NCBI GenBank assembly: GCA_017556705.1
Contig: JAFYMG010000001.1
Coordinates: 124,001-188,000, forward strand
DNA length: 64,000 nt
Direction: 5' to 3'
Source of the DNA: Paludibacteraceae bacterium
Lineage (GTDB): Bacteria > Bacteroidota > Bacteroidia > Bacteroidales > Paludibacteraceae
Below are positions 1-8,469 of this stretch, one piece after another. The position numbers and the translations under genes are program-made. Under the pieces are notes generated by a model. It searched no databases and was not told where the DNA came from. It was given only the letters and a program-made list of their open reading frames with translations. Every line of letters begins with the position of its first letter. Within the stretch, counting starts at the first letter, position 1.

Positions 1-1
1 A

Positions 2-1291
2 TTCTCCATTATAGGAAGTAGCGTTTGTATCCTTCTTCTGTTGATAATTTTCTTCTTATACCTCAATACATATCGACGTAAACTATTGGACAAAATGCGG
101 CACATATTATTTTTCACTATGTTAATGGCGATTATTATCTCTATTGCGGCCTTTGTTCTGCGCTATGCACCTACAGGATATATCTATATCGTTCCATTCA
201 CGTGGTGTCCAATTATCACACGCGTATTTTACGATTCGCGAACAGCCATCTTCATACACATCATCACCACCTTTATCGTGTCGCTTGTAGTCCCAGCTCC
301 ATTTATCTTCCTTCTTATTCAAATACTTGGCGGAATTGTAGCGGTAATCAGTTTGCGCGACATGACACAACGAGCACAATTGGCACAAACTGCTCTCTTC
401 ATCCTACTTGCCTACTCATTAATTTACACAGCCGCTACTCTACTCATAGCTGGTAATATCACAGCAGTGGAGTATCGCTACTACTTCTATTTTGCCATCA
501 ATGCTGTATTGGTAATATGCTCATATGGTTTGATTTTCCTCTTCGAACGATCATTTGGTTTGTTAAGTAATATCACATTGGTTGAGCTCACCAATGTCAA
601 CTCTAATCTCATGCTCTCATTCGCAGAAAAAGCACCTGGCACCTTTCAACATTCGCTACAAGTCAGCAACCTTGCCACCGAAGCTGCCAAACGTATTGGT
701 GCGAAAGTGCTACTCGTGCGCACGGGTGCACTCTACCATGATATAGGTAAAATGAGCGCACCAAATCACTTCATTGAGAATCAAACAGGGGATAATCCAC
801 TACAAGCAATGGCCTGCGATGAAGCTGCCAAGGTAATTATCAACCACGTTGAAGAAGGCGAAAGAATTGCACGCAAACATCATTTGCCCGAAGTCATCGT
901 ACATTTCATCCGTTCACATCATGGTACTTCTGTCACACGCTATTTCTACAACACTGCAGTCAATGCGGCCATCGCTGCCGGCAAGACGGCGGCTAATGTA
1001 CACAAGGATGATTATACCTACCCAGGGCCAAAACCTGCATCCAAGGAAGCAGCCATCCTCATGATGGCGGATGCTATTGAAGCACGTTCACGTACGCTCA
1101 ATGAGTTAACCGAACAATCTATTGCCAACATGGTTGATCAGATGATAGATGCACAAGTAGCTGACGGACAATTCTCTGAGACATCACTCTCCTTCAAAGA
1201 CCTTGAGGATATTCGCGCTATTTTTAAACAGAAACTCATTGAAATCAATCACCATCGCATCACCTACCCGACCATTCAAGAGAACAAATAA
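2..1291 (+). CDS. 7TM-HD family phosphohydrolase, C-terminal part (cut by window edge)
   Basis: The reading frame is open to the left edge, so only the C-terminal part of the protein is present. It starts with several hydrophobic membrane segments (roughly the first 170 residues) and continues into a cytoplasmic HD domain. The HD pair is encoded at 737-742 in the context LYHDIGKM, preceded by a conserved FQHSLQVSNLA helix. This layout is that of the 7TM receptor with intracellular HD hydrolase (PgpH/YqfF-like), whose characterised members hydrolyse cyclic di-AMP; that substrate is an inference here. The extracellular 7TMR-HDED domain must lie upstream. The dihydrouridine synthase gene begins 5 bases after the stop, so the two are probably cotranscribed. 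Confidence 0.85.
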   Translation, partial: FSIIGSSVCILLLLIIFFLYLNTYRRKLLDKMRHILFFTMLMAIIISIAAFVLRYAPTGYIYIVPFTWCPIITRVFYDSRTAIFIHIITTFIVSLVVPAPFIFLLIQILGGIVAVISLRDMTQRAQLAQTALFILLAYSLIYTAATLLIAGNITAVEYRYYFYFAINAVLVICSYGLIFLFERSFGLLSNITLVELTNVNSNLMLSFAEKAPGTFQHSLQVSNLATEAAKRIGAKVLLVRTGALYHDIGKMSAPNHFIENQTGDNPLQAMACDEAAKVIINHVEEGERIARKHHLPEVIVHFIRSHHGTSVTRYFYNTAVNAAIAAGKTAANVHKDDYTYPGPKPASKEAAILMMADAIEARSRTLNELTEQSIANMVDQMIDAQVADGQFSETSLSFKDLEDIRAIFKQKLIEINHHRITYPTIQENK

Positions 1292-1296
1292 CCATT

Positions 1297-2256
1297 ATGA
1301 AACATAAATTGTACCTCGCTCCCATGGAGGATGTCACCGATCCTGCCTTTCGTTTACTCTGTAAGCGATTTGGTGCGGTGCGTGTATATACCGAGTTTGT
1401 CAATGCTGATGCGTTAGTACGCGATGTTGTTTCCACAACCCGCAAACTACAAATCAGCGATGAGGAACGCCCTGTTACCATCCAGATTTATGGTCGTGAA
1501 CCTGAGAGCATGGCAGACGCAGCACGTATCGTAGAGCAAGCAAAGCCCGATTTCATCGACATCAACTTCGGTTGTCCAGTCAAAAAAGTCGCTGGTAAAG
1601 GTGCGGGGGCAGGGCTCCTCAAAGATATCCCTAAGATGCTAGACATCACCCGCGCAGTGGTAAATGCTGTCAAGACCCCCGTGACAGTCAAAACACGTTT
1701 AGGATGGGATGACAACAATCGTATCATCACCGAAATTGCCGAACCCCTTCAAGATTGTGGTATCACCGAATTAGCCATCCACGGTCGCACACGTAGCCAA
1801 ATGTATCGAGGAGATGCGGATTGGTCGCTTATTCGAGAAGTGAAAAATAACCCTCGAATCCATATACCTATCATTGGCAATGGAGATGTTACTACCCCCG
1901 AACAGGCGAAGAAATGTTTCGATGAATTCGGCGTAGATGCTATCATGGTGGGGCGGGCTACTTTTGGTTGCCCATGGATATTCGAGGATATGCAGCACTA
2001 TCTCACCACAGGCCAACTACTGCCACCGCGTAGTATGCAATGGTGTGTTAATATACTTAAAGAACATGTCGAACGCAGTATCCAATGGATCGGCGATGAA
2101 CGTAAGGGTATTGTGCATAGCCGTCGCCACTTTGCGGCATCACCTGCATTCAAGTGTCTATACGATTTCCGCCAAACACGTATTGCTCTTCTGCGCGCAG
2201 AATCGAAAGCAGAAGTATTCCAAATCATGGATGAGATCGTAGAAAAGTGGGGATAA
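1297..2256 (+). CDS. dus: tRNA-dihydrouridine synthase
   Basis: A 319-residue flavoenzyme of the Dus family that reduces specific uridines in the tRNA D-loop using FMN and NADPH. The N-terminus LAPMEDVTDPAFR is the FMN-binding start of the TIM barrel. The FGCP motif near residues 91-94 carries the catalytic cysteine and is followed by the glycine-rich KGAGAGLL. TVKTRLGWD, AIHGRTRSQMY and NGDV are the other conserved barrel segments. The C-terminal helical domain is shorter than usual at about 80 residues. Which uridine it modifies (DusA, B or C class) cannot be told from the sequence alone. It follows the HD hydrolase gene by 5 bases and precedes a tRNA gene. Confidence 0.92.
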   Translation: MKHKLYLAPMEDVTDPAFRLLCKRFGAVRVYTEFVNADALVRDVVSTTRKLQISDEERPVTIQIYGREPESMADAARIVEQAKPDFIDINFGCPVKKVAGKGAGAGLLKDIPKMLDITRAVVNAVKTPVTVKTRLGWDDNNRIITEIAEPLQDCGITELAIHGRTRSQMYRGDADWSLIREVKNNPRIHIPIIGNGDVTTPEQAKKCFDEFGVDAIMVGRATFGCPWIFEDMQHYLTTGQLLPPRSMQWCVNILKEHVERSIQWIGDERKGIVHSRRHFAASPAFKCLYDFRQTRIALLRAESKAEVFQIMDEIVEKWG

Positions 2257-2288
2257 CAAGACGATTGTTGTATTTTTTTTTGAAAATA

Positions 2289-2320
2289 TTTGGTCAGTTC
2301 AAAAAAAAGCAGTACCTTTG
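2289..2320 (+). promoter_or_regulatory. Bacteroidota-type promoter of tRNA-Cys
   Basis: TTTG at 2289-2292 and TACCTTTG at 2313-2320 are 20 bases apart. This fits the -33/-7 consensus of Bacteroidota housekeeping sigma. The predicted start is about 25 bases before the tRNA 5' end. Confidence 0.8.
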
Positions 2321-2351
2321 CGGCGCATTTCGATTTGATGAGTGCAAGTTT

Positions 2352-2425
2352 GGTACCTTGCCCGAGCGGTTAGGGATCGGTCTGCAAAACCGGGGACGGC
2401 GGTTCGAATCCGCCAGGTACCTCCA
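2352..2425 (+). tRNA. tRNA-Cys (GCA)
   Basis: A full cloverleaf can be drawn. The acceptor arm GGTACCT pairs with AGGTACC, the anticodon loop CTGCAAA gives anticodon GCA, and the T arm is GGCGG-TTCGAAT-CCGCC. The discriminator base is T, which is typical of cysteine tRNAs. The 3' CCA is encoded (2423-2425). A promoter lies just upstream and a terminator directly downstream, so it is a single-gene unit. Confidence 0.96.
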
Positions 2426-2429
2426 AAGA

Positions 2430-2455
2430 AAGCCGCTACAAAAAGCGGCTTTTTT
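2430..2455 (+). terminator. Rho-independent terminator of tRNA-Cys
   Basis: The stem AAGCCGC / GCGGCTT (GC core 2432-2436 with 2445-2449) has an eight-base loop and is followed by a run of six T. It begins 5 bases after the CCA end. Confidence 0.85.
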
Positions 2456-2473
2456 AATTTCAAAGCGTAGGAT

Positions 2474-3904
2474 ATGCAGGAAATAGAACAAATAACGCAA
2501 CAAGAGTATAAGTACGGTTTCACTACAGATGTAGAGACCGATATTATTCCTGTGGGGTTAAATGAAGATGTGATCCGTCTCATCTCCTCAAAAAAGAACG
2601 AACCAGAATGGTTGCTTGAGTTTCGCCTCAAAGCCTACCGTAAATGGTTAACTATGCCACATCCTAATTGGGCGCATCTGCAAATTCCAGAGATTGATTT
2701 CCAAACGATATCCTATTATGCTGCACCTAAGACACATACTAGTGATGAGAAAAAGGAAATTGATCCTGAGCTTATGAAGACCTTCGACAAACTGGGTATT
2801 CCGCTCGAAGAACGTGCTGCACTCGCAGGTAATATGGCCGTAGATGCGGTAATGGACTCTGTTTCGGTTAAGACCACTTTCCGAGAGACACTTGCAGAGA
2901 AAGGTATCATATTCTGCTCTATCTCTGAAGCCGTACAAGAGTATCCCGAATTGGTCAAGCAATACCTTGGATCCGTGGTGCCTGCTAATGATAATTTCTA
3001 TGCAGCACTCAATTCGGCTGTATTCTCTGATGGTTCATTTGTATATATTCCTAAAGGTGTTCGCTGCCCAATGGAACTCAGCACCTATTTCCGCATCAAC
3101 GCTGGCAATACTGGCCAATTCGAGCGCACGCTCCTCGTGGCTGATGAGGGCGCCTACCTCAGTTATCTAGAGGGATGTACCGCTCCGATGCGCGATGAAA
3201 ACCAATTGCATGCTGCTATCGTTGAAATCGTGGTTCACAAAGATGCTGAAGTAAAATACTCTACCGTACAAAACTGGTATCCTGGTGACAAAGAGGGAAA
3301 AGGCGGTATATATAATTTCGTCACTAAACGTGGTATCACCTACGAAAATGCACGACTCAGTTGGACACAAGTAGAAACAGGATCGGCCATCACATGGAAA
3401 TACCCAAGTTGTATTCTCAAAGGCGACAATTCTAGCGCAGAGTTCTATTCTGTGGCTGTTACCAACAACTATCAACAAGCCGACACAGGTACCAAAATGA
3501 TCCACATCGGTAAGAATACGCGCTCGCGCATTATTAGTAAGGGTATATCTGCAGGTAAGAGCCAAAATGCGTATCGCGGACTGGTACGTGTGCTGCCTAA
3601 TGCCGAGAATGTGCGCAACTACAGCCAATGCGACAGTCTTTTATTAGGAGATAAATGTGGTGCACACACCTTCCCAACCATGCGCATACAAAATCCTACT
3701 GCTATCATCGAGCACGAAGCCACGACTAGCAAGATTAGCGAAGATCAACTCTTCTACTGCCAACAGCGAGGCATAGGAGTAGAAGATGCAGTCGGATTAA
3801 TCGTCAATGGATACGCCAAAGAGGTGATGGATAAGCTGCCAATGGAATTTGCTGTAGAAGCACAAAAACTCTTACAAGTCAGCCTAGAAGGGTCGGTCGG
3901 TTAA
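2474..3904 (+). CDS. sufB: Fe-S cluster assembly scaffold SufB
   Basis: A 476-residue SufB, full length for the family, part of the SufBCD scaffold that builds Fe-S clusters in the cytosol. Recognisable parts are the N-terminal helical segment ([12 protein letters not shown]), the beta-helix core with [19 protein letters not shown], and the C-terminal region with [27 protein letters not shown] and [21 protein letters not shown]. That region holds the cysteine and glutamate residues linked to cluster assembly. The usual partners sufC, sufD and sufS are not beside it: upstream is a terminated tRNA and downstream a gene on the other strand. No clear promoter was found, so it may use a weak one in the 18 bases after the tRNA terminator or rely on read-through. 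Confidence 0.96.
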   Translation: MQEIEQITQQEYKYGFTTDVETDIIPVGLNEDVIRLISSKKNEPEWLLEFRLKAYRKWLTMPHPNWAHLQIPEIDFQTISYYAAPKTHTSDEKKEIDPELMKTFDKLGIPLEERAALAGNMAVDAVMDSVSVKTTFRETLAEKGIIFCSISEAVQEYPELVKQYLGSVVPANDNFYAALNSAVFSDGSFVYIPKGVRCPMELSTYFRINAGNTGQFERTLLVADEGAYLSYLEGCTAPMRDENQLHAAIVEIVVHKDAEVKYSTVQNWYPGDKEGKGGIYNFVTKRGITYENARLSWTQVETGSAITWKYPSCILKGDNSSAEFYSVAVTNNYQQADTGTKMIHIGKNTRSRIISKGISAGKSQNAYRGLVRVLPNAENVRNYSQCDSLLLGDKCGAHTFPTMRIQNPTAIIEHEATTSKISEDQLFYCQQRGIGVEDAVGLIVNGYAKEVMDKLPMEFAVEAQKLLQVSLEGSVG

Positions 3905-4104
3905 TCAAACAAAGTCGGCGAGTCGTTATCAAAACGCTTTAAGATATTTCGCATCAGAGTCTCACGAATCAAACGCGAGCGATTGGTCACTGTATATTGT
4001 TCACAATACCGCTCTAATGCACGCATCTCACTATCATTCAGCAAAATAGACACCTTATTTTTGCGAGGTGCTGGTTTGCTATGGTATTTCTTTACTACTT
4101 TCAT
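3901..4104 (-). CDS. Small ribbon-helix-helix-like protein
   Basis: A 67-residue basic protein. After a lysine-rich arm, residues about 15-60 read as strand (KVSILL) - helix ([14 protein letters not shown]) - turn - helix ([16 protein letters not shown]). This is the pattern of MetJ/Arc ribbon-helix-helix DNA-binding proteins. Its stop codon overlaps the sufB stop tail to tail by 4 bases. It could be an orphan antitoxin or a local repressor; no toxin gene is adjacent, so a toxin-antitoxin role is not supported. It starts 16 bases downstream of the barrel-like gene at 4121-4876 and may be read from that gene's promoter. Confidence 0.7.
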   Translation of the reverse strand: MKVVKKYHSKPAPRKNKVSILLNDSEMRALERYCEQYTVTNRSRLIRETLMRNILKRFDNDSPTLFD

Positions 4105-4120
4105 GTGTGCTCTTTTTACA

Positions 4121-4876
4121 TCAAAATAGTATGGCTACTTTTGCTCCAAAAGAGACAAAATTCACTCCCTTATGATTGATATAATATACTTCTTCTTGGG
4201 TGGATGGATTCAATACAGTCTCTACTACATCCGCCTTTGCCTGTTGCCATTCTACATTTAGCCCCACTACGATGCTCGTATTCTCATTTACTACATAATG
4301 CCAACCTAGTTCCGCACCCGCACATATACCACCTTGTACCTTCTTGTTCGTAGAGATGCCATAGCCAATATTTATCCCCACTGTTGGTGAATGTCTTTGG
4401 TCCGTCAAAATGGAAGAAACTACTGCTTGCAATGGAATAAATGAATAGGTCTTATCACTCACTATTTTAGCTCTATATCCTACTTCACCACCTACGAACA
4501 TGCGTTTACCATCCATTACATTCGCTCCTACCATCAAATCAGCACCTGCATATCCGCCCCAACCCATATCGGGTACATACAAGACACCACCCATGGCTTG
4601 CAAACGCAACGAGACAGCACTCTGTTTTCGTGATACATTATCTCCTTTTTCTGTCTGCAATTCAGTCTCATTCTCATCCATTGTTATCGCACTCACCTCA
4701 CTCATAGGATATTGATAGCGCATGCCGTTATTGGCACGAATAATTACTACCTCACTATTTCGCAACATGATCTCGCCTTGCACTTGCTGCCCAGAATGCA
4801 ACACAACAACCTCCGCTATTAGTACCGACGAAAGTAGTAGAAAACAAAGGGATAATATATATTTTTTGCAATTCAA
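4121..4876 (-). CDS. Exported protein, probable outer-membrane beta-barrel
   Basis: 251 residues with a clear N-terminal signal peptide (about 21 residues, ending near LIAEV). Residues 25-70 resemble a small beta domain (LHSGQQVQGEIMLRNSEVV) seen ahead of barrels in Bacteroidota proteins. The remainder alternates glycine- and aromatic-rich strands (VGGEVGYRAKIV, VGINIGYGIS, AGAELGWHYVV) and ends in phenylalanine, as outer-membrane barrels do. A terminal FGAKVAILF fits the last strand. Function is unknown. A promoter box sits 25 bases upstream of the start. Confidence 0.65.
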   Translation of the reverse strand: MNCKKYILSLCFLLLSSVLIAEVVVLHSGQQVQGEIMLRNSEVVIIRANNGMRYQYPMSEVSAITMDENETELQTEKGDNVSRKQSAVSLRLQAMGGVLYVPDMGWGGYAGADLMVGANVMDGKRMFVGGEVGYRAKIVSDKTYSFIPLQAVVSSILTDQRHSPTVGINIGYGISTNKKVQGGICAGAELGWHYVVNENTSIVVGLNVEWQQAKADVVETVLNPSTQEEVYYINHKGVNFVSFGAKVAILF

Positions 4877-4901
4877 AACTTTTCACAAAACATTTAGCGT
4901 G

Positions 4902-4933
4902 CAAAAGTACAAAAAAAAACGCACTTCTGCAAG
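4902..4933 (-). promoter_or_regulatory. Promoter of the barrel-like gene
   Basis: On the minus strand TACTTTTG (4902-4909) lies 20 bases from CTTG (4930-4933). The -33 region overlaps the terminator of the preceding minus-strand operon, so the two signals are interleaved. Confidence 0.7.
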
Positions 4934-4948
4934 AGATGTGCGTTTTTT
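4914..4948 (-). terminator. Terminator after the sigma factor operon
   Basis: The perfect 11-bp stem AAAAAACGCAC / GTGCGTTTTTT (4914-4924 with 4938-4948) has T runs on both strands, so it could work in both directions. It lies 31 bases past the stop of the membrane protein gene at 4979. Confidence 0.85.
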
Positions 4949-4978
4949 CTATCATTTTCCACTTCGAGTGTTCACTTT

Positions 4979-5650
4979 TCAGTTTTTCGTTTCCGATTCC
5001 GCCTTATCATTTTCCTCGTCTAATTCGGACATTTCTTCAATTTGGTTAATATACTCCTCCCATTCTGTTGTGCGTTTTTTTCTTCCTGTTTTTTTATTTA
5101 TCCATTCACCTAGTTTCCGTTGCCATTCGGGGAAGAATAAGTTTAATAAAGTTAGCACCAGCAGCAAAACAAAAATGACTTTTTCATATAATTCAAACTC
5201 AAACCGACCATTATTATAGTTGTCCACCAATAATAGAACTATAACCATGATACTAAAGACTCCATATACGATTCTAGATTTCCTTTCTACAAGAGGTGTA
5301 CTCATTTTATGTATTTGCTCTTTTACCGTTTGCAAGTTTCCAGAGCGAATATCCTTTATCTTTATAATTGAAGTCCCTATAATTAACATAGCTAGCATTA
5401 TTGCCGTTGTTATAGTTCCCCATATCAGTTGAAAGTCAGTATGTGTTCCTTCAAACCATGCAAAGTTCATTATCCATAGTGCAACCGTTGGAGTCGCAAT
5501 GAGTAAAATTCCTACCCACATAAAGACTTTAAAGCGCAATGCTTTCCGAAACATCAATTTCCGCAAGTTCTTTTCATTCACAATCTCCTGTTTATTCAGT
5601 TTTTCTTTCAGCGCAGCCATTTGTTCGCGCATTTCTTGCAATTCATCCAT
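4979..5650 (-). CDS. Membrane protein encoded with an ECF sigma factor
   Basis: 223 residues, not recognised as a named family. The N-terminus (residues 1-30) is a predicted coiled coil rich in E, K and Q. Four hydrophobic segments follow, at about 41-62, 75-95, 127-143 and 155-172. The C-terminus (about 175-223) is highly charged and acidic (EEMSELDEENDKAESE). It starts 26 bases after the sigma factor stop, so the two form an operon. The position and the cytoplasmic charged ends suggest a sigma-regulating (anti-sigma-like) partner, but no known anti-sigma motif is visible. It could also be a target of the sigma factor. Confidence 0.7.
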   Translation of the reverse strand: MDELQEMREQMAALKEKLNKQEIVNEKNLRKLMFRKALRFKVFMWVGILLIATPTVALWIMNFAWFEGTHTDFQLIWGTITTAIMLAMLIIGTSIIKIKDIRSGNLQTVKEQIHKMSTPLVERKSRIVYGVFSIMVIVLLLVDNYNNGRFEFELYEKVIFVLLLVLTLLNLFFPEWQRKLGEWINKKTGRKKRTTEWEEYINQIEEMSELDEENDKAESETKN

Positions 5651-5676
5651 AATATTTATTCGTTAAAGGTTAATGG

Positions 5677-6150
5677 TTACTGTTTCTTCAATTGTTCACG
5701 AATACGCACCAGTCGTACAGACACATTTTTCGCACTAATGCCTACAATTTCCCCGATTTCATCGTAACTCAGGTTCTCCAACCAAAGCATGATAATCGCT
5801 CTGTCGAACACGCCCAGTTTCTGAATCCGCTTGTACAGCATCTGCACTTGCTCCATGTCTTTGTCATTTTCATCGAACAAGTCAATATCCACCGCCAACG
5901 GTATACGCTCGCCGCGCCTTTTCGCTTGTCTATCCATCGAGATACAGGTGTTCATTGTCACGCGATATACCCATGTCTCAACCTTACTCTCATTACGAAA
6001 TTTCTCAAAGCCCTGCCACAGATGAATCAATGTCTCTTGAAAGAGATCATCTATCTCATCCTTGTCTTTGGAGAACATATAGCAGATACTGTATATCGTG
6101 CTTTTCTGCTCCTTGACCAGGGCTGCAAATTCTTTTTCGTTTTGTTTCAT
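5677..6150 (-). CDS. RNA polymerase sigma factor, ECF subfamily
   Basis: 157 residues from the ATG at 6150 (a GTG at 6159 would add three). Sigma region 2 is at about residues 8-75 (YSICYMFSKDKDEIDDLFQE, then TWVYRVTMNTCISMDRQAKR). Region 4 is at about 105-157, with the helix-turn-helix LSYDEIGEIVGISAKNVSVR. The order and length are those of ECF sigma factors. It is followed by a membrane protein gene in the same operon. Upstream lies a triplet of 11-base direct repeats instead of the housekeeping -7 box, so autoregulation through an ECF promoter is possible but not shown. Confidence 0.92.
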   Translation of the reverse strand: MKQNEKEFAALVKEQKSTIYSICYMFSKDKDEIDDLFQETLIHLWQGFEKFRNESKVETWVYRVTMNTCISMDRQAKRRGERIPLAVDIDLFDENDKDMEQVQMLYKRIQKLGVFDRAIIMLWLENLSYDEIGEIVGISAKNVSVRLVRIREQLKKQ

Positions 6151-6190
6151 ATCTCTCACTAGTTTGTTTTTATGCTACCTTTTCCCTGTA

Positions 6191-6224
6191 AATCTTAGGT
6201 GATTCTTAGGTTATTTATAGGTTA
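6191..6224. repeat. 11-base degenerate tandem repeat upstream of the sigma gene
   Basis: AGGT recurs at 6197, 6208 and 6219, exactly 11 bases apart, in units resembling ATTCTTAGGTT. It lies 41-75 bases upstream of the sigma factor start codon, in the 340-base gap before udk. Confidence 0.7.
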
Positions 6225-6362
6225 TTCAGCAACTTTCACTATAAGATTAACATACCTTACGGCGAACTTTTTACTAATGTTTACCCATTAGACGCACCAC
6301 CTATCTAATTTACTACAACATTTTTTCACGTTCTTCAAATATTTTGCAAAGATACGCTAAAA

Positions 6363-6394
6363 TTTGCGTATTTGCAAAAAATATTGTAACTTTG
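6363..6394 (+). promoter_or_regulatory. Promoter of udk
   Basis: TTTG at 6363-6366 and TAACTTTG at 6387-6394 with a 20-base spacer. The following bases GCACCCGAT are the same as after the efp promoter. The leader is about 90 bases and contains a heptamer-hairpin array. Confidence 0.8.
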
Positions 6395-6417
6395 CACCCG
6401 ATATTAAACATGGAACT

Positions 6418-6477
6418 CCCATAGCGAAGCGTCCAATAGGCGGAACGCCGTCCTATAGCCCGCAGGGCGTCCAATAA
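6418..6477. repeat. Heptamer-hairpin array in the udk leader
   Basis: The words CCCATA, TCCAATA, TCCTATA and TCCAATA alternate with small hairpins GCGAAGCG, GGCGGAACGCCG and GCCCGCAGGGCG. The last hairpin word recurs exactly at about 55192 and 56454. It lies inside the untranslated leader of udk. Confidence 0.8.
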
Positions 6478-6490
6478 CCAACCAATAAAT

Positions 6491-7111
6491 ATGTTCATCA
6501 TCGGCATTGCGGGCGGTACCGGCTCAGGAAAAACAACCGTGGTACGCAAACTCATCGAGCGCCTTCCAAAAGGCGAAGTAGTCGTTATTCCTCAGGACTC
6601 TTACTACAACGACAGTAGTCATGTGCCTTTCGAGGAGCGTCAGAATATCAATTTTGACCATCCTGATGCTTTCGAGTGGCCTTTACTCGCAAAGCATATC
6701 GAAATGCTCAAAAATGGCGAATCCATCGAGCAACCTATCTACGATTACATCACCTCCTCGCGCCAACAAGAGACCGTTCATGTGGATCCACGCGAAATTA
6801 TCATCGTAGAGGGCATCATGGCATTGCACGACCCTGTTCTTCGCAAACAAATGGACCTCAAGATTTTTGTGGACGCGGATGCCGACGACCGCCTTATCCG
6901 TGTAGCACAACGCGATATTGTAGAGCGCGGACGAACAATAGAGGCTGTCATGGAGCGCTACCAACGTGTCCTCAAACCAATGCATGAGCAGTTTATCGAG
7001 ACTTGCAAACGCTATGCAGATGTAATTATCCCTCAAGGCGGGCACAACAACGCTGCTATCAACATGCTTGTCAAATTCATCAAGCAAGAGCTCAAAGAGA
7101 AAAATAAGTAA
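6491..7111 (+). CDS. udk: Uridine kinase
   Basis: 206 residues, the normal length for uridine/cytidine kinase of pyrimidine salvage, which phosphorylates uridine with ATP or GTP. The Walker A loop GGTGSGKTT is at residues 8-16, followed by the substrate region QDSYYND and FDHPDAFEW. IIIVEGIMALHD is the Walker B area, and the lid region is DDRLIRVAQRDIVERGR. The start ATG at 6491 is immediately followed by the expected MFIIGIAGG strand. The chromate transporter genes follow 40 bases downstream and are probably cotranscribed. Confidence 0.96.
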   Translation: MFIIGIAGGTGSGKTTVVRKLIERLPKGEVVVIPQDSYYNDSSHVPFEERQNINFDHPDAFEWPLLAKHIEMLKNGESIEQPIYDYITSSRQQETVHVDPREIIIVEGIMALHDPVLRKQMDLKIFVDADADDRLIRVAQRDIVERGRTIEAVMERYQRVLKPMHEQFIETCKRYADVIIPQGGHNNAAINMLVKFIKQELKEKNK

Positions 7112-7116
7112 CAACA

Positions 7117-7147
7117 AAGCGATCTAACCTCTAACAGCGAAGCGGTC
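7117..7147. repeat. Short heptamer-hairpin array between udk and chrA
   Basis: Two tandem heptamers (ATCTAAC, CTCTAAC), then the hairpin AGCGAAGCG and a terminal TCTACA. The array fills almost the entire 40-base gap between the udk stop and the next ATG. It is the complement form of the unit found after gyrB at 63589. Confidence 0.75.
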
Positions 7148-7151
7148 TACA

Positions 7152-7694
7152 ATGCTCTATCTCCAGCTCTTTTGGACATACCTCAAGATCGGAACCTTCA
7201 CCATCGGTGGAGGATATGTGATGTTATCACTAATTGAGCACGAGATAGTCGATCGCAAAGGATGGATTGACCGAGAGGAGTACCTCAATATGATTGCTTT
7301 AGCACAAGCCGCACCAGGTTTAATTGCGGTGAATTCAGCCATTTTTATCGGTTGGCGCATCGGAGGATGGCGTGGGGTGATTGCCACTGTCTTGGGCGCA
7401 GTCCTTCCATCTTTCTTCATTATTTTGGCAATTGCCATGCTCTTCCAAGATTACAAGGACTACCCTGCAGTAGAGGCTATCTTCAAAGGTATTCGCCCCG
7501 CAGTAGTAGCATTGATTGCTGCACCTCTCGTTAGAATGGCACATAGCGCCAAGATTACTTGGGCAACAGCTATCATACCTATCGCTGGGGCATTGTTAAT
7601 CTGGCTTGGCGGCCTCTCACCCGTATGGATCATCCTAGTTACCGCCTTGACCACACTACTATACACATGGCTTAAGGAAAGGAAAAAAGCATGA
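7152..7694 (+). CDS. chrA: Chromate transporter, first half (short CHR protein)
   Basis: 180 residues forming a single CHR domain. The signature FWTYLKIGTFTIGGGYVMLSL is at the N-terminus, then LNMIALAQAAPGLIAVN, and four to six hydrophobic segments follow. This is a short-chain CHR protein, which works as a pair with the next gene, giving the two halves that are fused in long ChrA. Characterised members export chromate; the natural substrate in gut-type anaerobes is uncertain. The stop overlaps the next start by 4 bases (ATGA), implying translational coupling. Confidence 0.9.
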   Translation: MLYLQLFWTYLKIGTFTIGGGYVMLSLIEHEIVDRKGWIDREEYLNMIALAQAAPGLIAVNSAIFIGWRIGGWRGVIATVLGAVLPSFFIILAIAMLFQDYKDYPAVEAIFKGIRPAVVALIAAPLVRMAHSAKITWATAIIPIAGALLIWLGGLSPVWIILVTALTTLLYTWLKERKKA

Positions 7695-8287
7695 TTTACT
7701 TACAACTATTCCTCAGTTTTCTCAAGATCGGGCTCTTTGGTTTTGGCGGTGGATTGGCGATTTTTTCGCTGATTCAGCACGAGATTGAGACGCATGGTTG
7801 GATGACCCAAGAGGAGTTCGTAGATATCCTTGCTGTTAGCCAAGTCACTCCCGGACCGATTGGGATCAACTGCGCCACATACGTTGGTTATACCGCTACA
7901 GGAAATGTGTGGGGCAGCATTATCGCCACTACAGCCATTGTGATTCCAAGTTTGATTATTATGCTGACGTTATGCAAAATATATTTCGTCATAAGTACCC
8001 GATTTCAACGAAATATCTACTTCCAAAATACCATGCATACACTACGCCTATCGGTACTCGGTATGATTGCTGCTGCGGCACTATTGCTGATCAAGCCAAT
8101 CAACCAACCATCTGTCAGTTTTATTGATTGGCGCAGTTGGACTATTTTTGGCATAGTATGCCTATTCACTATCTTGCCATTACTACTTCAGAAAGTCCAA
8201 TTCAACGGCAAAAAACTTCTTAACATCCTATCTCATCCTATCATCTTAATCATTCTTGCAGGGGTTGTAGGGTATCTTATTTATTAA
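7691..8287 (+). CDS. chrA: Chromate transporter, second half (short CHR protein)
   Basis: 198 residues, the second CHR domain of the pair. It begins with LFLSFLKIGLFGFGGGLAIFSL and has the conserved LAVSQVTPGPIGINCATYVGY. That TPGP version differs from the AAPG version of the first half, as expected for the two diverged halves. About five membrane segments follow, the last at the C-terminus. Its ATG overlaps the stop of the first half. No terminator is evident before the efp promoter. Confidence 0.9.
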   Translation: MIYLQLFLSFLKIGLFGFGGGLAIFSLIQHEIETHGWMTQEEFVDILAVSQVTPGPIGINCATYVGYTATGNVWGSIIATTAIVIPSLIIMLTLCKIYFVISTRFQRNIYFQNTMHTLRLSVLGMIAAAALLLIKPINQPSVSFIDWRSWTIFGIVCLFTILPLLLQKVQFNGKKLLNILSHPIILIILAGVVGYLIY

Positions 8288-8359
8288 TCTCAACTAACGA
8301 GTTTAGATAAGAATTATTTTATAGTCATTCTATTCTCACGGTAAAAAAAAGTATTTTTT

Positions 8360-8391
8360 CTTGCGTATGTGAGAAAAAAATAGTAATTTTG
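8360..8391 (+). promoter_or_regulatory. Promoter of efp
   Basis: CTTG at 8360-8363 and TAATTTTG at 8384-8391, 20 bases apart, followed by GCACCCGAT as in the udk promoter. The leader to the efp ATG is about 75 bases. Confidence 0.8.
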
Positions 8392-8469
8392 CACCCGATT
8401 TTGATTTTGGTGGATTGTGCCACCTTTGAAACCTGGAAAATTTTATAAACTAGTTTATACAAAAATTTT

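Noticed and set aside
2247..2631. Open frames across the tRNA-Cys region
   Set aside because: They overlap a certain tRNA with its promoter and terminator, and the sufB start.
3901..4104. Toxin-antitoxin module
   Set aside because: Only a ribbon-helix-helix-like protein is present; neither neighbour looks like a toxin.
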